Positions 41,655 through 50,448 are shown, counted from the stretch's first letter. The stretch is DNA of 64,000 nt from Chersky-840 sp963794615 (GCA_963794615.1 CAWCEP010000005.1:372001-436000), one strand, 5' to 3'. Notes: generated from the letters alone by a model not told the origin. Numbers and translations are program-made.

Positions 41655-43276
41655 GCCCGGCCGTGGGCCTGACGCGCTCCGCGCTCCTCGAGGTGTCCTG
41701 GGCGTCCGCCGACGACCCCGCCGCCCTCAGTGACGCGGCCGGGGTGGCCGTGGCGGTGGTGGGTGTCCCCGTGGTCGAGACCCCGGACGGGCCGTCGGTG
41801 GCGGTCGGGGTCCCGAGCACCGTCGCCGTGGGCACCGGCGGCGACGCGCTGTCCACCACGCTCGACGAGGCCCGGGCCCGCCAGCGCGGGTTCAAGGGCA
41901 AGATCGGCCAGACCATGACCGTCGTGGCCGAGCCGAGTGCGCAGGGATCGCTCGGGGCCGAGGCGCCCGCCCTCGTGTTCGTGGGATTCGGCGCGTCGGA
42001 CGCCGGTGCGGTCGGGCCCGCCGCCGCGGTCCGGCGCGGCGCTGCCGCCCTGGTGCGCGCGGGTGGGAAGTCGGGGGCGGCGGTGCTCGTCGTCCCGTCG
42101 TCGATCGCCGATCGGGTGGGCTCGGTCCGTGGCACCGTGCAGGCGGTGGTCGAAGGGGCGGTGCTCGCCGGGTACCGGTTCGTCTCGCACAAGAGTGACG
42201 ACGAGGGGGGCGGGATCGAGCGGTTCGTGGTGGCCGGTGTGGGCCTCGACGCCGGGGAGGTGGCCGAAGGGGCCCGGCGCGGCGTCGTGGTGGCCGACGC
42301 CGTGGGCCTGGCGCGCGACCTCGTGAACGAGCCGCCGAGCTCGTTGACCCCGACGCGCTTCGCCGAAGCGGCCGAGGAGCACGCCGCGGGGCGTCCCGGT
42401 GTGACCTTCGAGGTCTGGGACGAGCAGCGGATCATCGACGAGCGCCTGGGCGGGCTCCTGGGGGTGGCCCGGGGGTCGGCCGAGCCGCCGCGGTTGCTGA
42501 AGGTCGCCTACGAGCCCGCCGACCCCGTCACCGTGGACGGGAAGGTGCCGCACGTGGTCCTGGTGGGCAAGGGCATCACCTTCGACTCCGGAGGGCTGTC
42601 GCTCAAGACGCCGGACGGCATGACCACGATGAAGACCGACATGAGTGGGGCCGCGGCCGTGGTGGCCGCGGTGTCGGCGTGTGGAGACCTCGGGGTGCGG
42701 GTGCGGGTCACGGCGATCGCGCCGACGACCGAGAACATGCCCGGGGGGCGGGCCACCAAGCCCGGTGACGTCCTCACCATCCGCAACGGCCGGACCATCG
42801 AGGTCTTGAACACCGACGCCGAGGGCCGGCTCGTGCTGGCCGACGGGTTGTCGTTGGCGACGGAGCTGGAGCCCGACGCCATCATCGACCTGGCGACGCT
42901 GACCGGCGCGTGCGTGGTGGCGCTGGGCATGTCCATCGCCGGGGTGTTCGGTTCCGACGACGCGCTCATCGGCCGGGTACGGGCCGCATCGGACCGGGCC
43001 GGTGAGGGCACATGGCCGCTTCCCCTGCCCGAGGAGTACCGGTCGCACATCGACTCGGAGATCGCCGACATGAAGAACATCGGCAAGGGCGCCCAGGCCG
43101 GCGCCATCTCGGCCGCGCTCCTGCTCGCCGAGTTCGTGGGCGAGGTGCCGTGGGTGCATCTCGACATCGCCGGTCCGGCCCGCTCCGACGAGGACAGCGG
43201 GATCCTGGCCAAGGGGGGCACCGGATTCGGGGTGCGCACCCTGTTGGAGCTCCTCGAGCACTACGCGGCGGACTGA
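41651..43276 (+). CDS. pepA: Leucyl aminopeptidase (M17)
   Basis: A 541-residue cytosolic di-zinc aminopeptidase. The C-terminal catalytic domain shows Val-Gly-Lys-Gly-Ile-Thr-Phe-Asp-Ser-Gly-Gly-Leu-Ser-Leu-Lys, Lys-Thr-Asp-Met-Ser-Gly-Ala, and the family signature Asn-Thr-Asp-Ala-Glu-Gly-Arg-Leu. These give the metal ligands and the catalytic Lys and Arg. The N-terminal domain is less conserved, as usual. The GTG at 41651 overlaps the adenosyltransferase stop; translation is probably coupled though the functions are unrelated. Confidence 0.93.
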   Translation: MSPAVGLTRSALLEVSWASADDPAALSDAAGVAVAVVGVPVVETPDGPSVAVGVPSTVAVGTGGDALSTTLDEARARQRGFKGKIGQTMTVVAEPSAQGSLGAEAPALVFVGFGASDAGAVGPAAAVRRGAAALVRAGGKSGAAVLVVPSSIADRVGSVRGTVQAVVEGAVLAGYRFVSHKSDDEGGGIERFVVAGVGLDAGEVAEGARRGVVVADAVGLARDLVNEPPSSLTPTRFAEAAEEHAAGRPGVTFEVWDEQRIIDERLGGLLGVARGSAEPPRLLKVAYEPADPVTVDGKVPHVVLVGKGITFDSGGLSLKTPDGMTTMKTDMSGAAAVVAAVSACGDLGVRVRVTAIAPTTENMPGGRATKPGDVLTIRNGRTIEVLNTDAEGRLVLADGLSLATELEPDAIIDLATLTGACVVALGMSIAGVFGSDDALIGRVRAASDRAGEGTWPLPLPEEYRSHIDSEIADMKNIGKGAQAGAISAALLLAEFVGEVPWVHLDIAGPARSDEDSGILAKGGTGFGVRTLLELLEHYAAD

Positions 43277-43320
43277 CCTGATCGGCACCGCCGCCGACCG
43301 TCCTGCCCGAGGGCGCCTCG

Positions 43321-44132
43321 CTATCCGTCTTTGAGCAGGCGCGGCCCCGGGTTCGAGATCCCGGGGTCCCGGTCCTTCATCTCCGCCCAGCGGGCGTCGG
43401 CGAGCTGCGCCAACGCGGCCAGGTGGGCGCGCTCGCGTGTGCCGAAGCGCCATCCGGGACGACCCGCGGCGAGGACGAGGTCCCAGGCGGTGAGGTCCAC
43501 GAAGCCGACGTCGCCACCGTCGGGCCCCACGGGACGAACCCCGCCACTGCTCGTTCGTGCGCGGGCGTCGGCGCTGGCTTCACTCGCCGAACCCGAGCTC
43601 CCCCCGCCGCGGTGCGCACATCGGTGCCGGTGCCGGTGCCACTGGACGCGGTGCCGGCGGTACGGGCGGTGCGGGACGCGTCGAGCGACGAAACGAGCCA
43701 CTGCATGGCGGGGGGGCGACCGTGGGAGGCGATGACCGAGATTCCTTCGACGTCGAGGACCGCGCTCCACGTCGCGTCGAGCTCGGCGCAGACCCGGGTG
43801 ACCAACGCGCCCAGGACTCCGTGCGGGGAGCGCTCATTCAGGATGATGAGCGCGGTGGTGTAGGCCTCGAGACGGCGGTCATGGCGCCGGCCCGACACGG
43901 GTCGGACGTCCTGCAGCGCCACGCCGTCGACCTCGGCGATCTCGCTGAGGAGGAGCGACAGGTGGTCACCGTCGGCAAGTTCGACGACGAATTCGTCGAC
44001 GGCCTTGCCCTCGCGGTGCTCGACGACCTCGACCGCCACCAGGTCGCCGCGCACGGCCCCGATCCGGCTGGCGACGGCGCCGAGCGCCCCCGGCCTGTCG
44101 GGGAGCTCCACCCGGAGCAGAAAGGTCGCCAC
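43321..44132 (-). CDS. ACT-domain protein, frame broken near 43600
   Basis: About 270 residues in two frames. The N-terminus (Phe-Leu-Leu-Arg-Val-Glu-Leu-Pro-Asp-Arg-Pro-Gly-Ala-Leu-Gly) is a classic ACT ligand-binding domain, usually for amino acids, in residues 1-75. A second alpha/beta region follows with Ser-Pro-His-Gly-Val-Leu-Gly. The frame is lost in a Ser/Thr/Gly-rich stretch beside six consecutive C bases at 43600-43605 (plus strand). The other frame continues to a natural C-terminus (Arg-Glu-Arg-Ala-His-Leu-Ala-Ala-Leu-Ala). It is probably a homopolymer miscount. The start at 44132 is set by TAGTCT six bases upstream; an alternative GTG is at 44138. Confidence 0.6.
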
Positions 44133-44144
44133 CGTCACAGACTA
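44133..44144 (-). promoter_or_regulatory. -10 hexamer TAGTCT for a leaderless start
   Basis: Minus-strand TAGTCT at 44144-44139 ends six bases before GTG 44132 and directly abuts the alternative GTG 44138. Spacing favours 44132. Confidence 0.4.
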
Positions 44145-44220
44145 CGGGCGCCACGTGAACGCTCCATTTCCGACGTGCGTCGTCGGGGTGAACCGAAGAT
44201 GCCGGCCCGGCGGGGCGGCG

Positions 44221-44973
44221 TCAGTGGAGGACCGGCCGGCGCGGCGCCAACCCGCCGGCCGGGCGCGGGCGGCGGGCTTGGGCGGTTTCGTGGGCCCGGT
44301 AGGCCCACGCCCACTGGGTCGCCTCGTGGGCGATGGCGGGGTGGACGTGCCACCGCACCAGTTGCAGCTCGACCTCGGGGCGGCCATTGCCCGATGCGAG
44401 GAGGGCGAGGGCGAGCCGGCGGGCGTTGCGACGGGCCTCTTCGAGCACCGGTGACGAGCGCGCCGGGATCAACCATTGCGCGTGGCGGTTCTGCAGGGAT
44501 GCCGGGAGCCGTTGCAGGTGGCGTTGCGGCATGGGGGGTATCCGGCGCCGGACCGCCAAGGTGGTCGGTCCCTCGCGTCGCGCCACCTGGAACGTCACGC
44601 AGCGGGCCAGGGCGCGACGGAACGGGGACTGCCGCCCCGAGCGGTCACCGAGACCGAGCGAGCGCGCCGCGTCGGCCATGTCGAGGTCGAAGCCGGCGGG
44701 GGCGTCGTCGAGCCCGGCCGCGAACCGTCGCATCAACCACGTGCAGGTTGGTCCGAGGATCCCCAACCAGAAGGTCTCGACGTACAGCGAGCGGGGGTCG
44801 TAGCCGAGCCGGTCGATCACGGGGTCGGGCCATCCCACGATGCGGATCGACTCGATCACCGGCGCCGAGGCGGTCTCGGGGGTGTCAGGTGCTGACCCGG
44901 GCTCGGGCACCGGTCGCAGGCCGACATCAGGCGCGGGGGGTACGGCGGGGACGGGGACGGGAACGACGGACAT
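44221..44973 (-). CDS. Conserved hypothetical protein
   Basis: A 250-residue protein with no family I can name. After a Pro/Val/Ala-rich N-terminus (residues 1-40), the core reads Asp-Pro-Val-Ile-Asp-Arg-Leu-Gly-Tyr-Asp-Pro-Arg-Ser and Tyr-Val-Glu-Thr-Phe-Trp-Leu-Gly-Ile-Leu-Gly-Pro-Thr. This recurring actinobacterial arrangement suggests a real, conserved gene. A basic middle (Arg-Arg-Glu-Gly-Pro-Thr-Thr-Leu-Ala-Val-Arg-Arg-Arg) and a helical C-terminus follow. ATG 44973 with GGTGAG upstream. No membrane segment. Confidence 0.65.
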   Translation of the reverse strand: MSVVPVPVPAVPPAPDVGLRPVPEPGSAPDTPETASAPVIESIRIVGWPDPVIDRLGYDPRSLYVETFWLGILGPTCTWLMRRFAAGLDDAPAGFDLDMADAARSLGLGDRSGRQSPFRRALARCVTFQVARREGPTTLAVRRRIPPMPQRHLQRLPASLQNRHAQWLIPARSSPVLEEARRNARRLALALLASGNGRPEVELQLVRWHVHPAIAHEATQWAWAYRAHETAQARRPRPAGGLAPRRPVLH

Positions 44974-45180
44974 GGCTGCTCCAGCTCACCTTGACGGGAG
45001 TCGACGAGCGCCCGGGGGCGGCCGGCGACGGGACGAGCGCACCCTCGCGTTCCCGCCTTGCCGGCACCCTCGCTCCCGCCTCGCTGCCACTTCGCCGCCG
45101 ACCTCGCCCGGGGGTGGACCGGCTGGTCCCGTCGGCCGCGCCCGAGGTGGCGCCGGCTCAGACGCGCGGCTTGTCCTCGC

Positions 45181-46228
45181 TCAACGTGCTCCGGCCGCCT
45201 GGGCCTGGGCCCAGGTGTAGGTATACGTGGGGCTGCCTGTCATCAGTGCGAACAGCACGGCGTCGCTCGTCCAGGGACTGTCCGAAGCCAGGGTGACCTC
45301 GGCGGCCCCCATGACCAGGGTGGCGTGGGAGGCCGCGATCTTCGACGCGTTGAACCCGAGCTCGTTGTCGCGATGTCCCCAGCACGAGCCGGGGTTGGCC
45401 GCGCTGCAGCCGATGTCCCCGGACCCGGGGCCGTCGTCGTACATCCAGTCGTAGTTCGACCCGAGCGGGCCCGCTGCTTCCGCCCAGTTCGAGGCCCAGC
45501 TCGTGACGGTGGTCCCCGGTGGGACCGAGGCAGGCGTGGGGTCGGCGTTGGCGGCGGCCGCGTTCTGTGCGTCGGTGTCGAGCTGCGCGACCATCCCCGC
45601 CACCGGGGGCAGGCCGCGGTCGACGCGTTCGACGTCGATGAGCACGAAGAGCTGCTCGGCCGGGGACAGCGTCGAGTAGTTCGACGGAAGGACCATCGCC
45701 CCCAGACCCTCGGCGGCGCGCGCCGCGGTGGTCGCCTGGGTTGCCGCCGCGATGCACGGCGCCGACTCGGTGCTGTCCTGGCGGCACGTCGAGGTGAAAT
45801 CGGGCGACGCCGCGATGTTCGCCGCCGGGTTGGCCGGGGGCAGGATCCCGTGCGACGCCACCGGTGCGGGCGGGGTCGTGGTCTTCGGGGGCGCCGGATG
45901 TCTCGTCGCCGCCGGCGCCGGATGGGTGGTCGGGGGAGGCGACGCCACCGGGATGGCGGCCAGCGCCGGAGCCACCGTCGTGACGGGGACCGGGGCCGGG
46001 GCGGTGGGGGGCGGCGCCGGCACATGGGGATGGGGGACGCCCGTCCAGGCCCGGGTGGTGGCCGCTCCCGCCCGGAGCGGGGTGGCGGATCGGGCCGTCG
46101 CGGGCGCCGAGCGCGGTCAGGATGACCAGGGTCAGGGCCACCAGGGTGACCACCCCGACCAGGGCAGACGTGCCCGTGACGGGCGTGCGGGGGAGCACCA
46201 CGCGAGGGCGCGTCTCGGGGCTCGACAC
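45181..46228 (-). CDS. Exported CAP-superfamily-like protein, frame broken near 46070
   Basis: About 345 residues in two frames. The first, from GTG 46228, gives a signal-anchor: Thr-Ser-Ala-Leu-Val-Gly-Val-Val-Thr-Leu-Val-Ala-Leu. Between about 46110 and 46030 the frame moves by one base (apparent insertion) into a Pro/Thr/Ala-rich stalk and then a globular domain. That domain has Leu-Ser-Pro-Ala-Glu-Gln-Leu-Phe-Val-Leu-Ile-Asp-x-Glu-Arg, Ser-Asn-Trp-Ala-Glu and Cys-Trp-Gly-His-Arg-Asn-Asn-like segments (here His-Arg-Asp-Asn), which resemble CAP/SCP-like secreted proteins. Role unknown. Without the bridge the domain would lack any export signal, so the break is probably an error. Confidence 0.6.
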
Positions 46229-46455
46229 ACCCTGGTTGTCGGCATCGCCTCCGAGCCCCTTGACACCTCACCGAGCGTGGCCACGGGCCCGGTCCCGCCT
46301 CGGCCCCGTACAAAAGAAACGCGCCGGGGAGCCCGAAAGAGACAGAAGAAAAGCAGACAGTGCGACGGTGAGGGGCGTGGACCGGGACCGCGCCGGACGT
46401 GTCGCCACCGGCGCATCGAGCCTGTCGCGGTCGCGCGTGGAGCCTCTCTCGGTGC

Positions 46456-46485
46456 ACATCGAGCACCCTCTGTGCAAGTCGATGT
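46456..46485 (+). promoter_or_regulatory. Two-part inverted repeat upstream of the sORF-GGDEF promoter
   Basis: ACATCGA (46456-46462) pairs with TCGATGT (46479-46485), and inside it GCAC (46463-46466) pairs with GTGC (46472-46475) around a CCTCT loop. It ends 16 bases before the -35. Candidate operator. The rest of the 46229-46538 intergenic region holds a purine-rich patch (46311-46360) and no gene. Confidence 0.45.
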
Positions 46486-46501
46486 AGAGCCCGACCCGGG
46501 T

Positions 46502-46538
46502 CTGACTAACAACACCACCAGGCCTAGGATCGTCAGTG
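46502..46538 (+). promoter_or_regulatory. -35/-10 promoter for a leaderless small ORF
   Basis: CTGACT at 46502-46507 and TAGGAT at 46525-46530 are separated by 17 bases. The -10 ends eight bases before GTG 46539. It is the best-formed promoter in the window. Confidence 0.6.
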
Positions 46539-46706
46539 GTGTGCCCTGTTGTTGAAGGACAGGACACGCGCATCGTGTGTCTGCAGGTCAGCCTGCGGGA
46601 GGGCTGCACGTCGAACGTGTGCGCGCCCGGGGTCGGCGACATGGTGGCCGACTGGCGGGTGGAGCGGGACCGACGTGATCTCGCAGGGATCGGAGTACCG
46701 AGTTGA
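46539..46706 (+). CDS. 55-residue cysteine-containing protein coupled to the GGDEF-EAL gene
   Basis: A small ORF starting at GTG 46539 immediately after a good promoter. Its TGA (46704-46706) overlaps the ATG of the GGDEF-EAL gene as TGATG, the arrangement for translational coupling. The product has four cysteines (residues 2, 14, 23 and 28) and a charged C-terminal helix (Asp-Trp-Arg-Val-Glu-Arg-Asp-Arg-Arg). It resembles no family I know. The Cys spacing could bind a metal, but nothing proves this. Evidence for being real is positional: promoter, leaderless start and stop-start overlap. Confidence 0.55.
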   Translation: MCPVVEGQDTRIVCLQVSLREGCTSNVCAPGVGDMVADWRVERDRRDLAGIGVPS

Positions 46707-48497
46707 TGAACGACGTCACGGGGGGGCAGGACGAGCCGAAGCGGCCCGTCGTGTCTCGTCGTCGCGGCCTCGGTAAGGGCCTCGGGGCCATCCTTCCCTC
46801 GCCAGAAGCGGCCGACGACGAGCGCTCTCGACATGACCAGCTGACCGGGCTGCCCAACCGGTCGGAGCTCGACGAGCGATTCGACGAGGCGATGGCGCGG
46901 TGCCGCCAGGACGGTGCGTCACTGGCCGTGCTCGTTGTCGCCCTCGACGGCTTCAGCGTCGTCAACGAGCTCTACGGGCACAACGTCGGTGACGATCTGC
47001 TCCACGACGCCGCCGCCCGGCTCTCCGAGGCGCGTCGCAAGTCCGACACCGTGGCGCGCTTCGCCGGGGACGAGTTCGTGGTGGTCTGCCCCTATGTGGC
47101 GTCGGGCGACCTGGCCTGTGCGATGGCGGCCCGGATCCTCGAGGACCTGAGCAGACCCATCACCGTCGACAAGGTCGAGCTGCAGCTGTCGGCGAGCATC
47201 GGCGTGGTGGTGACCGTACCGGGGACCGAGGGCGATGCGCCGCCGACGCTCGAGAATCTTCTCGGAGACGCGTCCCTCGCCATGCGCAGCGCCAAGGACG
47301 AGGGCGGTGGGTCTTGGAAGCTGTTCGACCCTTCGATCCGCGAGCACGTCGCCGTTCGTTCCCAGAACCGCCGGGACCTGCGGGCCGCTCTCGACGACGA
47401 CGACCTCGTCCTCGACTACGAGGACATCGTCGACCTGAGGACCGGGGCGGCGATCGGGGAGTCCGCCATCCTGGGGTGGAGCCAGCCCGGACCTGACGCC
47501 GATCAACCCCAGGCGCCGCTCGACCTCGTCGACGAGGCCGGGCTGGCCGTGCCCATCGGGACGTGGGTGCTCGACCGGGCGCTGGCTGACGTCGCCAACC
47601 GCCACGTCGTCTCGAGCCTGCCCTCGTACTTCCGGGTGTGGGTGAAGGTGGCCCCGACACTGGTCGCCGACCCGGCACTCCTCGACATTGTCGACGAGCT
47701 CACCGCCAAGCACGGCGTGTCACCGTCTGTCCTCGGGCTCGACATCCGTGAGCCGTCCGCCGCCGCCTTGGCGTCGACCGAGACGAACCTCAGCGCCCTG
47801 TACGAGCGTGACGTCGTCGTGGGGTTCGACGACTTCGGGGCCGGCCAGTCGAACCTCACCTTGCTCCAGCGGCTGCCCATCTCCGGATTGAAGCTCGCCC
47901 CCGATCTCGTGGCCGCCCTCGACGACGACCCCGGCCCCCCCGACATGACCGTCGTCGACGCCGACGCCACCCCCGGTCTCCACCCCTCCGCCGTCGTCGA
48001 CGTCGACGACCGCGGCGCCGACGCTGCGTCGCCGCGCCCTCACCCTGCGCAAGGAAGCAGCCGCCCTCGTACGGGGGCTGATCCAGCTGGGCCGGGCCCT
48101 CGAGCTCACCGTCGTCGCCCAGGGTGTCGAATCGGAGGCGCAGCTGACGGCGTTGCGGTCGCTCGGCTGCGAGTATGCGCAAGGGCCCTACCTCGCAGGC
48201 CGCGCCGCCACGCTCGGCGTCGTGGCCGACCGCGATTCGGAAGACGGGCCGGAGGACGCACCGGCGAGCGCGTCTCGAGACGTCGCTGATCCTGCGCCGT
48301 CTCCTCCCGCGCCGAAGGCGACGCCCGACTCTGCGCCGAACCCGCCGTCCGATCCCGAGCCCGACCCGCCGTCTCTCACCGCGCTCGAGGTCACCGAGGC
48401 CCTGCCCGACGTCCCGGCCCCGGCGACACCGGTGGACCCGCGGGCCGACGTGGCGCCGGCCGAGTCGCTGTGGGCGCCGGGAACCCTCACCACCTGA
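46706..48497 (+). CDS. Degenerate GGDEF-EAL domain protein, frame broken near 48015
   Basis: About 597 residues. Residues 20-30 read Arg-Gly-Leu-Gly-Lys-Gly-Leu-Gly-Ala-Ile-Leu-Pro, like the ParB N-terminal signature. A GGDEF domain (about 40-205) has Phe-Ala-Gly-Asp-Glu-Phe in place of Gly-Gly-Asp-Glu-Phe. The EAL domain is degenerate: the Glu-Ala-Leu motif is Glu-Ser-Ala, and Asp-Asp-Phe-Gly-Ala-Gly is kept but the Lys-x-Asp motif is Lys-Leu-Ala. The frame moves by one base near 48000-48025, after which the EAL end (Val-Val-Ala-Gln-Gly-Val-Glu-Ser) and an acidic, Pro-rich tail continue. Likely a c-di-GMP-binding or scaffold protein instead of an active phosphodiesterase. Confidence 0.72.
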
Positions 48498-48560
48498 TTC
48501 TCACGAACGATCTCGTCGCACCCTCCCGCTGCTGCGGTCCCTGGGGCAGAGTGAGGGGTC

Positions 48561-49187
48561 GTGCTGAACGTCCACTTCGTCTATCTCGGCGCCGCCATCG
48601 GCACCATCGGCCAGGCGTTCTACGTGGTGGACACGATCCGGGGGCGCACCCAACCCAATCGCGTCACGTGGTTGTTGTGGGCCGTCGCGCCGCTGCTGGC
48701 GTTCGCGGTCGAGATCAACGACCACGTCGGTCTCCAGGCGTTGTTGACGTTCACGGTCGGGTTCGGCCCGCTGGTCGTGTTCGGCGCGTCCTTCGTGAAC
48801 CGCAAGGCGGTGTGGAAGCTGGGCCCGCTCGACTACACCTGCGGCGCCCTGTCGGTGGGGGGAACCGTCGGCTGGATCGTCACGCGCCAAGGCCTGGTGG
48901 CGCTGGGGGCGGCGGTGGCGGCCGACGCCCTGGCGGGTGTTCCGACCCTCGTCAAGTCGTGGAAACGTCCCGAGTCCGAGAGCGCCAACGTCTACATCGG
49001 GTCGTTCCTCAACGCCGTGATCACCCTGCTCACCGTGAAGCACCTGTCGGCCCCGGTGGTGACGTTCCCGCTCTACATCGCCGTGATCGCCTTCGTCGAG
49101 ACCGTGCTCGTGGCGGGCCGTCTCGGGCCCCGGTTGGGGGGAGCGCCGACGGCCGACGCGCTCGCGGTCTCAGACGTCGAGGAGTGA
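48561..49187 (+). CDS. Six-helix membrane protein of unknown function
   Basis: A 208-residue integral membrane protein with about six hydrophobic segments. A conserved-looking motif Arg-Thr-Gln-Pro-Asn-Arg-Val-Thr-Trp-Leu-Leu-Trp-Ala lies after the first helix, and Ser-Glu-Ser-Ala-Asn-Val-Tyr near residue 140. The internal pattern vaguely resembles PQ-loop transporters, but the Pro-Gln dipeptide is not in the canonical place. GTG 48561 with GAGGGG upstream; CAGAGT eight bases before the start is a weak -10. It overlaps the convergent AhpD-like gene by 18 bases. Confidence 0.7.
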   Translation: MLNVHFVYLGAAIGTIGQAFYVVDTIRGRTQPNRVTWLLWAVAPLLAFAVEINDHVGLQALLTFTVGFGPLVVFGASFVNRKAVWKLGPLDYTCGALSVGGTVGWIVTRQGLVALGAAVAADALAGVPTLVKSWKRPESESANVYIGSFLNAVITLLTVKHLSAPVVTFPLYIAVIAFVETVLVAGRLGPRLGGAPTADALAVSDVEE

Positions 49188-49652
49188 CGTCTCGTCGATC
49201 CCGAGGGAGCGCAGCATCCGGCCCAGCCCGAGAAAAGCGGCCAGACAGATCGTCAGGTCGAGGATCTCGGCGTCGGTGAAGCACTCGGCCAGACGGGCGA
49301 AGAAGGCGTCGTCGATGCCGAGATGGTCGAGCGCAAATCGCTCGGCGTACTCGATGGCGAGCTGTTCCTGCCGGCTGAAGGCGTCGACGGTGTCGTGGTC
49401 GCCGACGTGCCGGTAGAAGTCCTCGGTCACCCCCTGCTCCTTTACCGACGCGGCACGGAAGGCGAGGCACACCGGGCAGTCGTTGAGCTGGGCGATACGC
49501 ATGCGGGCTGCTTCCCGTACCCGCACGGGCAGGATGCTCTTGTTGTAGGCGGCGTCGACGAGCCGGTTCACGGCCCGGCCCATCTCGGGCCGGAGGCTCC
49601 ACACCTGGACGGCGTCGCCGCCCTCGCCGGCGGGCACTGCGATGCGGGCCAT
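49170..49652 (-). CDS. Carboxymuconolactone decarboxylase/AhpD-like protein
   Basis: A 160-residue all-helical protein. The core motif Ile-Ala-Gln-Leu-Asn-Asp-Cys-Pro-Val-Cys-Leu-Ala-Phe-Arg supplies the AhpD-type Cys-x-x-Cys, preceded by Glu-Ala-Ala-Arg-Met-Arg. The downstream Asp-Ala-Glu-Ile-Leu-Asp-Leu-Thr-Ile-Cys-Leu-Ala helix completes the fold. Members reduce peroxides through the disulfide or act as decarboxylases; the CxxC favours the redox role. The start is fixed by TAGGCT six bases upstream. Confidence 0.88.
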   Translation of the reverse strand: MARIAVPAGEGGDAVQVWSLRPEMGRAVNRLVDAAYNKSILPVRVREAARMRIAQLNDCPVCLAFRAASVKEQGVTEDFYRHVGDHDTVDAFSRQEQLAIEYAERFALDHLGIDDAFFARLAECFTDAEILDLTICLAAFLGLGRMLRSLGIDETSLLDV

Positions 49653-49664
49653 GGGGCCAGCCTA
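49653..49664 (-). promoter_or_regulatory. -10 hexamer TAGGCT for a leaderless start
   Basis: Minus-strand TAGGCT at 49664-49659 ends six bases before ATG 49652. A 14-base tandem repeat lies immediately upstream. Confidence 0.5.
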
Positions 49665-49673
49665 CGGCCGGTG

Positions 49674-49701
49674 GCGTTCACCACCGGGCGTTCACCACCG
49701 G
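49674..49701 (-). repeat. Exact 14-bp tandem repeat at the nitroreductase stop
   Basis: GCGTTCACCACCGG occurs twice in a row at 49674-49687 and 49688-49701. One copy contains the nitroreductase stop codon. It also lies about ten bases upstream of the AhpD-like -10, so it could bind a regulator. Confidence 0.8.
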
Positions 49702-50321
49702 CCCCGGCGCACCACGTCGAGCGGCTGTCGTCTGGGTCGGACCAGGGAACGGGACGGGGGGTCGGCTCCCCCCGGCTGTCCCATGAGCACCGCACCCAGG
49801 TAGCGACGGTCGTCGGGAACACCGAGCGCGCCACGCAGGGCGACCTCGCCCCGGAAGTTCCCGAGGAAGCAGGCCCCGAGGCCGGCGTCGGCGGCGGCCA
49901 GGAGCATGACCATCACGGCCAAGCCGCCGTCGACGAACCAGTACGGCACCGGCCACGGGTCCCCGTCCCCGTCCGACCGTCCTGGCTCGGCGCCCCGAGC
50001 CCGCTCGACGCCTTGTCGGGGAGGCGGTAGCGGGCCCGGTAGGCGTCGGGGTCGACGAAGAGCGCCACCACCACGGGCGCGAGGGACAGGCCCGGCCATC
50101 GCCGGGACCGGGCCCGCCAGTCGGCGGTGGTGGTGGCGTCCCAGAACGACCGAGGTCTGCTCGGGGCCGGTGAGGACGACGGCGTCCCACCCGCCGGTGT
50201 TGCCCGCCGACGGGGCGCCACACGCCAGCTCGAGGACCCGGTCGAGGACCTCGGCGGGGACGGGCTGGCCCGAGAAGCTCCGCACCATCCTCCGCCGGCG
50301 CACGGCGTCGGACAGCTCCAT
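49692..50321 (-). CDS. Nitroreductase family protein, frame broken twice
   Basis: About 210 residues across three frame segments. The N-terminus (Leu-Ser-Asp-Ala-Val-Arg-Arg-Arg-Arg-Met-Val-Arg-Ser-Phe) is the FMN-binding start. The middle, in another frame between about 50150 and 49990, gives Pro-Val-Val-Val-Ala-Leu-Phe-Val-Asp-Pro-Asp-Ala-Tyr. The C-terminus returns to the first frame with Pro-Trp-Pro-Val-Pro-Tyr-Trp-Phe-Val-Asp-Gly-Gly and Gly-Ala-Cys-Phe-Leu-Gly-Asn. All parts match the FMN nitroreductase fold, so the breaks (one clear insertion near 50150, another net change in 49960-50000) look like errors. Substrate unknown. Confidence 0.65.
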   Translation of the reverse strand: MELSDAVRRRRMVRSFSGQPVPAEVLDRVLELACGAPSAGNTGGWDAVVLTGPEQTSVVLGRHHHRRLAGPVPAMAGPVPRARGGGALRRPRRLPGPLPPPRQGVERARGAEPGRSDGDGDPWPVPYWFVDGGLAVMVMLLAAADAGLGACFLGNFRGEVALRGALGVPDDRRYLGAVLMGQPGGADPPSRSLVRPRRQPLDVVRRGRW

Positions 50322-50335
50322 AGACGAGAAACCTA
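50322..50335 (-). promoter_or_regulatory. -10 hexamer TAGGTT for a leaderless start
   Basis: Minus-strand TAGGTT at 50335-50330 ends eight bases before ATG 50321. Confidence 0.45.
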
Positions 50336-50448
50336 CCGATCGCCCTCGTGCACAGACCCCCCTCACCGACGCTCATCCACTCACCGACGGGACGCGGTGA
50401 GGCGAATCCCCAACGCCCGGCTCAAGACGGGAATGTTGACCCCACTGG

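Noticed and set aside
46229..46455. Minus-strand open frames over the sORF-GGDEF control region (46268-46834, 46588-46965)
   Set aside because: They run antisense to the promoter and the GGDEF gene, are Arg/Ser/Pro-rich and lack domain motifs.
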